A stretch of DNA of 64,000 nt. Origin: CAWAYR01 sp050250875. Lineage in GTDB: Bacteria; Acidobacteriota; Vicinamibacteria; Vicinamibacterales; UBA2999. Shown in pieces: positions 18,975 through 28,661 of the stretch. The position numbers were made by a program, and so were the translations under genes. A model generated the notes under the pieces. The model ran no database searches. It was not told the DNA's origin and was given only the letters and a program-made list of their open reading frames with translations. Numbering within the stretch: position 1 is the first letter of the stretch; each line of letters opens with the position of its first letter. The stretch covers positions 186,001 through 250,000 of the forward strand of contig JBFWNV010000004.1 in NCBI GenBank assembly GCA_050250875.1. The letters are read 5' to 3'.

Positions 18975-20381
18975 TCAGCTCTTCTTCTTGGGCCGGTACA
19001 CGTGGGTGGCCTGCCCGAAGAACACCTCGGCGGCTTCCATCACCGTCTCCGACAGCGTCGGATGCGGGTGGATGGTGAGCTTCACGTCGCTGGCGGTGGC
19101 GCCCATCTCGATGGCGAGCACGCCCTCGGCGATCAGCTCGCCGGCGCCCGACCCGGCCATGCCGACGCCGAGAATTCGCTCGGTGTCCGGGTCGATCACC
19201 AGCTTGGTCACACCATCGACGCGATCGATGGCGATGGCGCGTCCCGACGCCGGCCACGGGAAGCGCACTACTTCGACCCTGCGGCCCTGCTTCTCGGCCT
19301 CGGCCTCGGTCAGACCTGCCCAGGCGATCTCCGGATCGGTGAACACCACGGCGGGAATCGCCGCCGGCTCGAACACCGCCTTGTGCCCGGCGATGGCCTC
19401 GATGGCGACGCGCGCCTCGTGCGACGCCTTGTGCGCCAGCATCGGCTCGCCGGCGACGTCGCCGATCGCAAACACGGTCGGCTCGGCGGTGCGGCGCTGG
19501 CCGTCGGTCTCGATGAAGCCCCTGGCATCCACCTTGACCCGGGTGGTCTCGAGCCCGGGGATCTTCGAGTTCGGCCGCCGGCCGATCGACACCAGCACGT
19601 AGTCGTAGGTCTCCGACGCCGGCGCGCCGTCGCCCTCGAAGGTCACGGCGATGCCGCTCCTGGCCTCGACCATGCCCGTGACCTTGGTCGAGAGCATCAC
19701 CTTGGCGAACGTCTTCTCGATGCGCTGCGCCAGCGGCTTGACCAGATCCCGGTCGGCGCCCGGCAGCAGCCCCGGCGTCATCTCGACCACCGACACCTGC
19801 GTGCCGAGCGCCGCGTAGACCGAGCCGAGTTCGAGGCCGATGTAGCCGCCGCCGACCACCAGCAGGCTCTTGGGAATCGCCGGCAGATCGAGCGCGCCGG
19901 TGGAGTCGAGCAGCCGCGGGCTGTCGATCGACAGCCCGGGGATCTTCGTCGGATACGACCCGGTGGCGAGCACCAGGTAGTCGCTCTTCACGTCCTGCGT
20001 GCCGCTGGCGGTCTGCACCGACAGGGTCGTCGGCCCGGTGAGGGTGGCACGGCCCTGCACGTAGGTGACCTTGCGCAGCTTGGCCACCTGGCCGGTGCCG
20101 CCGGTGAGCCGCTCGACCACCTGGTTCTTGTAGGCCCGCAGCTTGTCGAGATCGACCTTCGGCGTCCCGAACTCGATGCCCCACGCCGCGGCGTGCTTCG
20201 ACTCGTCGAGCACCTTGGCGACGTGCAGCAGCGCCTTCGACGGGATGCAGCCGCGGTACAGGCACACGCCGCCGGGGTTCTTCTCCTCGTCGACCAGGGT
20301 GACCTGCATGCCGAGATCGGCGGCATAGAACGCGGCGGCATACCCGCCCGGTCCGGCTCCGAGAACTGTGACAGACGGCAT
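18975..20381 (-). CDS. lpdA: dihydrolipoyl dehydrogenase (E3)
   Basis: FAD-dependent oxidoreductase that reoxidises dihydrolipoyl groups of 2-oxoacid dehydrogenases and passes electrons to NAD+. The 468-residue length is normal. The N-terminal FAD motif GAGPGGYAAA is followed by the redox disulfide in GGVCLYRGCIPSKALL, an NAD motif VVGGGYIGLELGSVYA, the second FAD contact VFAIGDVAGEPMLAHKA, and the C-terminal active-site pair in HPHPTLSETVMEAAE. ATG 20381 follows the sequence AAAGGG about 8 bases upstream. It is the third gene of the aceE-aceF-lpd operon; a heptad array (20403-20440) lies between it and aceF. Confidence 0.96.
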   Translation of the reverse strand: MPSVTVLGAGPGGYAAAFYAADLGMQVTLVDEEKNPGGVCLYRGCIPSKALLHVAKVLDESKHAAAWGIEFGTPKVDLDKLRAYKNQVVERLTGGTGQVAKLRKVTYVQGRATLTGPTTLSVQTASGTQDVKSDYLVLATGSYPTKIPGLSIDSPRLLDSTGALDLPAIPKSLLVVGGGYIGLELGSVYAALGTQVSVVEMTPGLLPGADRDLVKPLAQRIEKTFAKVMLSTKVTGMVEARSGIAVTFEGDGAPASETYDYVLVSIGRRPNSKIPGLETTRVKVDARGFIETDGQRRTAEPTVFAIGDVAGEPMLAHKASHEARVAIEAIAGHKAVFEPAAIPAVVFTDPEIAWAGLTEAEAEKQGRRVEVVRFPWPASGRAIAIDRVDGVTKLVIDPDTERILGVGMAGSGAGELIAEGVLAIEMGATASDVKLTIHPHPTLSETVMEAAEVFFGQATHVYRPKKKS

Positions 20382-20402
20382 CGAATGCCCTTTCGTGTGG
20401 CG

Positions 20403-20440
20403 TTCCCGAGACCCGAGACCCGAGCCCCGAGACCCGCCGA
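20403..20440. repeat. CCCGAGN heptad array between aceF and lpd
   Basis: Five consecutive period-7 units on the plus strand (CCCGAGA, CCCGAGA, CCCGAGC, CCCGAGA, CCCG). The minus, coding, strand is therefore G-rich and ends CTCGGGAACGC, the same edge seen at other arrays. It sits in the leader of lpd inside the operon. Confidence 0.75.
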
Positions 20441-20443
20441 TCG

Positions 20444-21844
20444 CTAACCCCTCAGCGTCAGCGTGAAGGGATTCTCGAGCGCGTCGACGACCCAGCGCAG
20501 GAAGCGGATGGCGTCGGCGCCGTCGATCAGCCGGTGGTCGTAGCTGAGCGACAGCGGCAGCATCTGCCGCGGTTCGAAGGCGGTGCCGTTCCACACCGGC
20601 TCGAAGCCGCCGCGCGAGATGCCGAGAATCGCCACCTCCGGCCAGTTGACGATCGGCGTGAAGGCGGTGCCGCCGATGCCGCCGAGGTTCGAGATCGACA
20701 TCGAGCCGCCCGACATCTCGTCGAGCGTCAGCTTGCGGGCCTTGGCCTTCTCGGCCAGCGCCTGGATTTCGACCGAGATCTCGGTGAGGTTCTTCTGATC
20801 GGCGTTGCGGACCACCGGCACCAGCAGGCCGTTCTCGGTGTCCACCGCGATGCCGACGTGGATGTACTTCTTGTAGACGATCGCCTCGCCGGCAGCGTCC
20901 ACCGAGGCGTTGAACTGCGGAAACACCTTGAGCGCGCCGGCGATCACCTTGGTGGCAATCGCGGTGACGGTGAGGTTGCCGCCGGCCTTCTCCACTTCGG
21001 CGCGGTACTTCTTGCGCACCTGTTCGAGCTGGGTGATGTCGGCCTTGTCGAACTGGGTGACGTGCGGAATCGTGTTCCAGGCGTGCGACAGGTGCGCGGC
21101 GGTCTTGCGGCGGATGCCGGACATCGCCTTGCGCTCCACCGCGCCCCACTTCGAGAAGTCGGGCAGCGCCACCGACCCGCCCGACAGCGTGGCGACGCTG
21201 GCCTGGCCGCCGCCGCCGAGACTCGACATCACGTGCTTGGTGAAGTTCTTGACGTCGTCCTGGCTGATCCGCCCGCCCGGGCCGGTGCCCGGCACCTGGT
21301 GCAGATCGACGCCCAGTTCGCGCGCCAGGCGGCGTACCGACGGGGCGGCCGGCGCCAGCGGACCGCGTTCGGCCGGCGGCGTCGCCGGACGACTGGCCGA
21401 GAACGCCAGCACCTTGTCGCCGCGGTCGTCGACCTCGGCGGCCGCCGCCTTGCGACCGCGATCGGTGGGAGCATCCCCTTCACCCGGCCCCGACTTCCGG
21501 CCGCGGTCGGTGGGAGCATCTCCCTCGGCCGGACCCGGCGCGGCGGCAGGGGCGACGGCGGCGGGCGGCGCTGCGGCGGCCGGTGCCGGCGCGGCCGCGT
21601 CGGCGGCGCCGCCCTCCTCGACCACCAGCACCGCCTGGCCCGGCTTCACCTTGTCACCGGCCTTCGCCCGTACTTCCGTGATGCGGCCGGCGACCGTCGA
21701 CGGCACTTCGAGGGTTGCCTTGTCGGTCTCGAGTTCGAGCACCGGCTGGTCGACGGCGAGCAGGTCGCCGACCTTGACCATCACGCGGAGCACGTCGCCC
21801 GCGGCCACACCATCGCCCAGGTTGGGGAGAATGAACTCTTTCAC
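20444..21844 (-). CDS. aceF: pyruvate dehydrogenase complex dihydrolipoamide acetyltransferase (E2)
   Basis: Core acyltransferase that moves the acetyl group from lipoyl-lysine to CoA. Domains in order: one lipoyl domain (residues 1-75, lysine in LETDKATLEVPS), an Ala/Pro-rich linker, a peripheral-subunit-binding domain (SVRRLARELGVDLHQVPGTG), a second linker, and the catalytic domain ending in SYDHRLIDGADA with the active-site His and Asp. GTG 21844 has GAGGTG 7 bases upstream; 466 residues. The first linker contains a near-exact 15-residue duplication (GEGDAPTDRGRK twice). A single lipoyl domain is fewer than in enterobacterial AceF. It sits between aceE and lpd. Confidence 0.96.
   Translation of the reverse strand: MKEFILPNLGDGVAAGDVLRVMVKVGDLLAVDQPVLELETDKATLEVPSTVAGRITEVRAKAGDKVKPGQAVLVVEEGGAADAAAPAPAAAAPPAAVAPAAAPGPAEGDAPTDRGRKSGPGEGDAPTDRGRKAAAAEVDDRGDKVLAFSASRPATPPAERGPLAPAAPSVRRLARELGVDLHQVPGTGPGGRISQDDVKNFTKHVMSSLGGGGQASVATLSGGSVALPDFSKWGAVERKAMSGIRRKTAAHLSHAWNTIPHVTQFDKADITQLEQVRKKYRAEVEKAGGNLTVTAIATKVIAGALKVFPQFNASVDAAGEAIVYKKYIHVGIAVDTENGLLVPVVRNADQKNLTEISVEIQALAEKAKARKLTLDEMSGGSMSISNLGGIGGTAFTPIVNWPEVAILGISRGGFEPVWNGTAFEPRQMLPLSLSYDHRLIDGADAIRFLRWVVDALENPFTLTLRG
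21449..21538 (-). repeat. 45-bp tandem duplication inside the aceF linker
   Basis: Two adjacent copies with a 45-base period, encoding GEGDAPTDRGRKSGP and GEGDAPTDRGRKAAA. They share the stretch CGGTGGGAGCATC and differ at scattered third positions and at the last three codons. It keeps the frame and only lengthens the flexible linker. Confidence 0.7.
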
Positions 21845-21903
21845 GTCGTCACCTCGCGCCCGTCCCGGGCCGCGTCCCTCGCCGCCGTCGCCGGCCGCGG
21901 CCG

Positions 21904-24579
<2,676 letters not shown>

Positions 24580-24620
24580 GTCTCCAATTACCCTTTCGTC
24601 ACAGCCTGTCGATCCGAACC

Positions 24621-24650
24621 ATTGTAGCTAGCTGGCTCAAACCGTAGCAA
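24621..24650 (-). promoter_or_regulatory. predicted promoter of the PDH operon
   Basis: On the minus strand TTGCTA (24645-24650), an 18-base spacer and TACAAT (24621-24626). The predicted start is near 24614, giving a leader of about 35 bases that contains the GGAG ribosome-binding site before ATG 24579. No clear operator palindrome was seen. Confidence 0.55.
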
Positions 24651-24700
24651 GCACGGCACTTCCCGTTCGCCGAACGTCGCCGAGACATCTCCGAGACACT

Positions 24701-25459
24701 ATGCGCGGTTCACGGCCACTTCCCCCTGTTATCGGCTCGGCGGCACTCGGCCGCGCCCAGCGCGCCATCGTCGCCTGCACGGCCTGCCCCCGCCTCAGGG
24801 TCTACTGCTCGGAGGTGGCGCGGACCAAACGGGCGGCCTATCGGGAAGACGTCTATTGGGGCAAGCCCGTGCCCGGGTTCGGCGACCCCAAGGCGCGCAT
24901 TCTGCTGCTGGGCCTGGCGCCGGCCGCCCACGGTGCCAACCGCACCGGCCGGGTGTTCACCGGGGATGGGACCGGCGGGTCGGGGGATTTCCTGATGGCG
25001 GCCCTGCACCGCGCGGGGCTGGCCAACCGCTCCACCTCACAACGCCCCGACGACGGGCTGGTGCTTCGCGGCGTGTACATCGCCGCCGCGGCCCGGTGCG
25101 CACCGCCGGCCAACAAGCCGCTGCCGGACGAGCTGGCCGCCTGCCGGCCGCACCTGGTCGCCGAGGTCGCGGCGCTGCCCCGCCTCCAGGTGGTCGTCGC
25201 GCTCGGCAAGGTGGCGTGGGATGCGTGGCTGGCGCTGGTCGGCGAGTCGGCGCCGCTTCCCCGCCCGCGGCCGGTGTTCGGGCACGGCGCGGTCGCCCGC
25301 CTGGCCCCGGAGGGCACACCGGGTGCCGCAGGGCTCACGCTGGTGGGGTGCTTTCACCCGTCGCGGCAGAACACGCACACGGGCCGCGTCACGGCCGCGA
25401 TGTATGACGAACTGCTCGGCCGCGTGTGCGGCCTCACGGGACTGGGGGCTGGGGGCTAG
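24701..25459 (+). CDS. uracil-DNA glycosylase, family 5 (UdgB-like)
   Basis: Base-excision repair enzyme that removes uracil, and in this family also hypoxanthine and other deaminated bases, from DNA. The 252-residue protein has motif A in LGLAPAAHGANRTGRVFTGD followed by GSGDFL, and motif B in FHPSRQNTH. Cysteines at CTACPRL near the N-terminus and in CAPPANKPLP and CRPHL fit the Fe-S ligands of the family. The A motif lacks a strong catalytic Asp/Asn at the usual position, as known for family 5. The last residues (GLGAGG) are read from a G-rich heptad array. It is alone, diverging from aceE. Confidence 0.88.
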   Translation: MRGSRPLPPVIGSAALGRAQRAIVACTACPRLRVYCSEVARTKRAAYREDVYWGKPVPGFGDPKARILLLGLAPAAHGANRTGRVFTGDGTGGSGDFLMAALHRAGLANRSTSQRPDDGLVLRGVYIAAAARCAPPANKPLPDELAACRPHLVAEVAALPRLQVVVALGKVAWDAWLALVGESAPLPRPRPVFGHGAVARLAPEGTPGAAGLTLVGCFHPSRQNTHTGRVTAAMYDELLGRVCGLTGLGAGG

Positions 25460-25576
25460 GAGCTGGCGCGAGCCGGTACGAGCAAAGGGCGCGCGATGAA
25501 CCGCGCGCCCCGTCTGTCCTCGATGCTGGGGGCTTCCAGGAGCGCCAGCCCCCAGTCCCCAGCACCGGGACCCTGG
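25438..25576. repeat. paired heptad arrays around the UDG/cytochrome terminator
   Basis: G-rich array 25438-25466 (ACTGGGGGCTGGGGGCTAGG) and its inverted C-rich partner 25536-25576 (CAGCCCCCAGTCCCCAGC) flank the hairpin at 25487-25510. Both convergent genes end inside or next to the arrays. Confidence 0.7.
25487..25510. terminator. bidirectional hairpin terminator
   Basis: GGGCGCGCG (25487-25495) and CGCGCGCCC (25502-25510) form a perfect 9-bp stem with a 6-base loop, between the convergent UDG and cytochrome genes. A-rich AGCAAA on the left gives a short U-tract for the minus-strand transcript. Confidence 0.65.
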
Positions 25577-25591
25577 TCAAGTCCGGTGCCG

Positions 25592-26017
25592 TCAGGCGCC
25601 GGCCTTGAAGGTGTAGCTGCCGTCGGCGGCCTTGTCGCGGTACTTGGTGTGGCAGCCCTGGCAGAACTTGCCCAGCTCGCTCGCCGGCGCCTTGGCGGCG
25701 TCGGCCGAGGCCGCTGCGGCGATCGCGTCGGCCGCCTTCTTGGCGCCCTGCGCCCATTCCACGCCGTCGGCCTTGCCGTGGCTCTTGAAGAACGCCTCGG
25801 TCTCGACGAAGGACTTGGACAACGTCTCGGCCGCGGTCTTCGCCGCCGCCATGTCGCCGGCGTCGACGGCCTTGCGCGCCGCGCCGAACGCCGGGCCCAC
25901 GGCCTTCATCGTCTTGTCGATGACCGCCGCGTCCTGCCCCTGCCGGGCGCTCGTCGCCGGCGCCATCAGAGTCACGCCGAGCGCCACGCCACTCACCACC
26001 AGAACGATCCGCCGCAT
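25592..26017 (-). CDS. cytochrome c, class II-like (cytochrome c' type)
   Basis: A 141-residue exported protein. ATG 26017 is preceded by GGAGG and starts a signal peptide (MRRIVLVVSGVALGVTLMAP) cleaved near ATSARQG. The mature part is nearly all alpha-helical and Ala-rich, and the single haem site FCQGCHTKYRDK is near the C-terminus. This layout is typical of cytochrome c' and related four-helix cytochromes. Possible roles are periplasmic electron transfer or NO binding; nothing in the sequence decides. An in-frame longer start at 26146 would add an unlikely Arg/Pro-rich leader. Confidence 0.85.
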   Translation of the reverse strand: MRRIVLVVSGVALGVTLMAPATSARQGQDAAVIDKTMKAVGPAFGAARKAVDAGDMAAAKTAAETLSKSFVETEAFFKSHGKADGVEWAQGAKKAADAIAAAASADAAKAPASELGKFCQGCHTKYRDKAADGSYTFKAGA

Positions 26018-26142
26018 GCCTGCCTCCCCCGTGCCGCGGGCGCTGCCGGGCGTCGCGAAGGGCGACGCCCGCCGCCGGCGGGGCACATCTGTGCCCGTAA
26101 TGCTGCCCGAAATGCACGGCTGAGGTAAAGCGGCACCCGGCG

Positions 26143-26173
26143 GCACGAGCCACCAGCCGCTAACCGCCAGCTC
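26143..26173. repeat. CCAGCCGCT-type short repeat
   Basis: CCACCAGCCGCTAACCGCCAGC beside the stop codon of the molybdenum hydroxylase gene, resembling the array at 18932-18974. Too short for more. Confidence 0.4.
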
Positions 26174-28613
26174 AGACGTGGGCCTGCAGCGGCGGGTGCG
26201 TGCGCCGGCCCGTGGTCAACGACTGCAACACGACGTCCGAGGTCACCGGCGCCCGACGAAACGCATCGACGCCGACGGCGTCGGCGATGGCGTTGAGCAC
26301 CGCCCCGTAGCCGGCGCCGACCGGCGGTTCACCGACGCCCTTGGCGCCGGTCGGCGTGCCCGGGTCGGGGATTTCGAGCGCCACCGCCGTCATCGGCGGG
26401 ATGTCGAGGATGGTCAGCGGCTTGTTGTGATGGAAGCGCCGCGCCAGCGACACGCCGTAGTGCGGGTCGTAGACCAGCTTCTGGAACAGCGCGTGGGCGA
26501 TGCCCAGGCAGCAGCCGCCGTTCAACTGGGCGACGAGGCTGCGCGGGTTCACCACCGTGCCGACGTCGCCGACCGACAGGAAATCGACGAGCGTCACGCC
26601 GCCGGTCTCGACGTCCACCTCCACCTCGGCGAAGCCGGCGACGAAGCCGTAGGTGTCGCCGTCGCGCGGGTAGTTGTCCTTGGCCACGCCCATCAGTCCC
26701 TGGCCGACGAGCTTGCCCACCGCGGTCTTCGTGAACGGGTGGAGGTCGTCGGGCGCCTCATGGCCGTCGAAGCGCCCGCCGCGGGCGATGGCCCGGGTGG
26801 CCGCCTGCGCGAAGGTGAGGCCGCCGCCAGGATTGCCGACGCGGTGGACCCGCTCGCCGCTCACGGCGTAGTCCTGCGGACGCCCGCCCAGTTCCTCGGC
26901 GGCGAGCGCCTGCAACTGCGCCTTGAGGTGCTCGCCGGCGGCCAGGTTGGCGCGGGTCATGGCGTGCGTGGTCTGGCTGCCGACTGACATGCAGCTCCAC
27001 GGCAGGCCCTTGCTGACGTCGCCCCACACGACGTCCACCTTCTCCCACGGCATGCCGATGACGTCGGCGGCGACGCGGGCCAGGTCGATCACCGAGTGCG
27101 TGCCGAGGTTGCCCACTCCCGAGTGCACCCGCAGGCGACCCTCCGGCGTGAGGATCAGCAGGCCGTCGAAGCCGATGGTGCCGGCGCCGTGCGGGCCGAC
27201 GGCGACGCCGATGCCGCGCGCCTTGGTGCCGCGCCGCTGCCCCGAACGGGCGAGGCGCCCCGACCAGTCGAACAGCTCGGCGCCGCGGTCGAGCGCGTCC
27301 TTCACGAACGCGCCGGTCACGTAGCGGCGGGTGCCTTCGGGGGTCGCCGGCCCGTACGACGCCTTGCCTTCCGGCGCGTTCACCCGCCGCATCGCCACCT
27401 GGTCGACGCCCAGCTGCTTCGCCGCCTTGGTCAGCACGCCCTCGACGATGCCGTTGAACTGCATCGGCCCGGGCGAGCGCTGCTGCGTGCGCGGCGGCGT
27501 GTTGGTGAACACGTTGGCGACGCGGACGCGCATCGTCTTCGGCTGGTAGACCAGCGACGCCGACAGCGCGCCCGATCGCCAGTCGCCCATCGGCCCGTAC
27601 GGACCGTTGTCCTGGACGACGAAGAGATCCATCGCCTCGATGCGCCCGTCCTCGGCGAAGCCGATCCTGGCCCGGCCGGTCATGTTGGTGCGGGCGCGGC
27701 CGAAGTAGCTCTCCTCCTCGCGGCTGACGCGCATCATCACCGGCGCGCCGACCTTCTTCGACAGCACCGCGGGAATCGCCATCGACACCGCGCCGGCGCC
27801 CTTGCTGCCGAAGCCGCCGCCGGTGTACTCGCAGATGAGCACCACCTTCGACGGGTCGATGCCGACCCAGCGCGCCACCGGCTCCACGGTGCGGATCACG
27901 CTCTGCGTCGAGCAATGCAGGTACAGCGTGTCGCCGCGCCAGTAGGCCATGGCGCTGCGCGTCTCCATCGGGTGGTGGCCGGTGGCGTTGACGACGAAGG
28001 TCTCGTCGAGCACGAGCGCCGCGGCGGCGAAGCCGCCGTCGAGGTCGCCGTAGCTCCACTGTTCGGCCGGCTGGCCCATTGGCAGCTGCCCGTCGGGAGC
28101 CGCGGCGAAGTCGGCCTCGGTCCACTTGAGCCGCTCGATCGGCGGCCGGCCCGGCGCCTGCCCGGCCGCCGGCGGCGGCGCCACGCCCCAGACATTGCCC
28201 TCGAGCCGCGCATCGGGCCCGCCGGGGCGCAGGCTGTCGAGCGGATCCACCGTGAACGGCAGCGGCTCGAAGTCCACGTGGATGAGTTCGATCGCCTCGG
28301 CGGCGACGTCCTCGCTGACCGCCGCCAGCGCCAGGATGGGCTCGCCCTGATAGAGCGGCTCGCTGGTGAGCGCGCGCTCCGCGCCGCCGAGATCGGGCAG
28401 GTCGTCGGCGGTGATGAGGCCTTTCACGCCGGGCAGCGCCAGGGCCCGGCGGGCGTCGATGCGGCGCACCCGGGCGTGCGGCATCGGGCTCAGCAGCAGC
28501 TTGCAGAAGAGCATCCCGTCGGCGCGGTAGTCCTCGGCGTAGCGGGCGCGGCCCGTGACCTTGGCCACCAGATCAGGCGGCGTGTAATTGGTGCCGACGA
28601 GGCGATCCGCCAT
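26172..28613 (-). CDS. xanthine dehydrogenase family, molybdopterin-binding subunit
   Basis: Large catalytic subunit of a molybdenum hydroxylase (XdhB/CoxL-like superfamily), 813 residues. It contains the N-terminal hammerhead (VTGRARYAEDYRADGMLFCK), the MPT-binding loops GGGFGSKGAGAVS and QTTHAMT, and the C-terminal GAKGVGEPPVGAG with the active-site Glu. The CoxL signature loop with Cys-Ser-Arg is absent; the corresponding region reads TPPRTQQRSPG. The usual FAD and 2Fe-2S subunits are not adjacent: a cytochrome c gene lies downstream and a metal ATPase diverges upstream. It may use distant partner genes. ATG 28613 follows GGAGGAGGT. The substrate cannot be told. Confidence 0.9.
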   Translation of the reverse strand: MADRLVGTNYTPPDLVAKVTGRARYAEDYRADGMLFCKLLLSPMPHARVRRIDARRALALPGVKGLITADDLPDLGGAERALTSEPLYQGEPILALAAVSEDVAAEAIELIHVDFEPLPFTVDPLDSLRPGGPDARLEGNVWGVAPPPAAGQAPGRPPIERLKWTEADFAAAPDGQLPMGQPAEQWSYGDLDGGFAAAALVLDETFVVNATGHHPMETRSAMAYWRGDTLYLHCSTQSVIRTVEPVARWVGIDPSKVVLICEYTGGGFGSKGAGAVSMAIPAVLSKKVGAPVMMRVSREEESYFGRARTNMTGRARIGFAEDGRIEAMDLFVVQDNGPYGPMGDWRSGALSASLVYQPKTMRVRVANVFTNTPPRTQQRSPGPMQFNGIVEGVLTKAAKQLGVDQVAMRRVNAPEGKASYGPATPEGTRRYVTGAFVKDALDRGAELFDWSGRLARSGQRRGTKARGIGVAVGPHGAGTIGFDGLLILTPEGRLRVHSGVGNLGTHSVIDLARVAADVIGMPWEKVDVVWGDVSKGLPWSCMSVGSQTTHAMTRANLAAGEHLKAQLQALAAEELGGRPQDYAVSGERVHRVGNPGGGLTFAQAATRAIARGGRFDGHEAPDDLHPFTKTAVGKLVGQGLMGVAKDNYPRDGDTYGFVAGFAEVEVDVETGGVTLVDFLSVGDVGTVVNPRSLVAQLNGGCCLGIAHALFQKLVYDPHYGVSLARRFHHNKPLTILDIPPMTAVALEIPDPGTPTGAKGVGEPPVGAGYGAVLNAIADAVGVDAFRRAPVTSDVVLQSLTTGRRTHPPLQAHV

Positions 28614-28645
28614 GCTGACCTCCTCCGCGCGATGCGGCTCGGCGG

Positions 28646-28651
28646 ATTATA
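28646..28651 (-). promoter_or_regulatory. -10 box for the molybdenum hydroxylase gene
   Basis: A consensus TATAAT on the minus strand, 32 bases before the ATG at 28613. No convincing -35 at 17-18 bases. The GC-rich divergent P-type ATPase gene starts 11 bases away on the other strand. Confidence 0.5.
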
Positions 28652-28661
28652 GGGCCGCGCC

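Noticed and set aside
17497..20265. A 922-residue minus-strand frame that could be read as one protein
   Set aside because: Its first half is an out-of-frame shadow of lpd; only the part from 18873 down has a signal peptide and TPR units.
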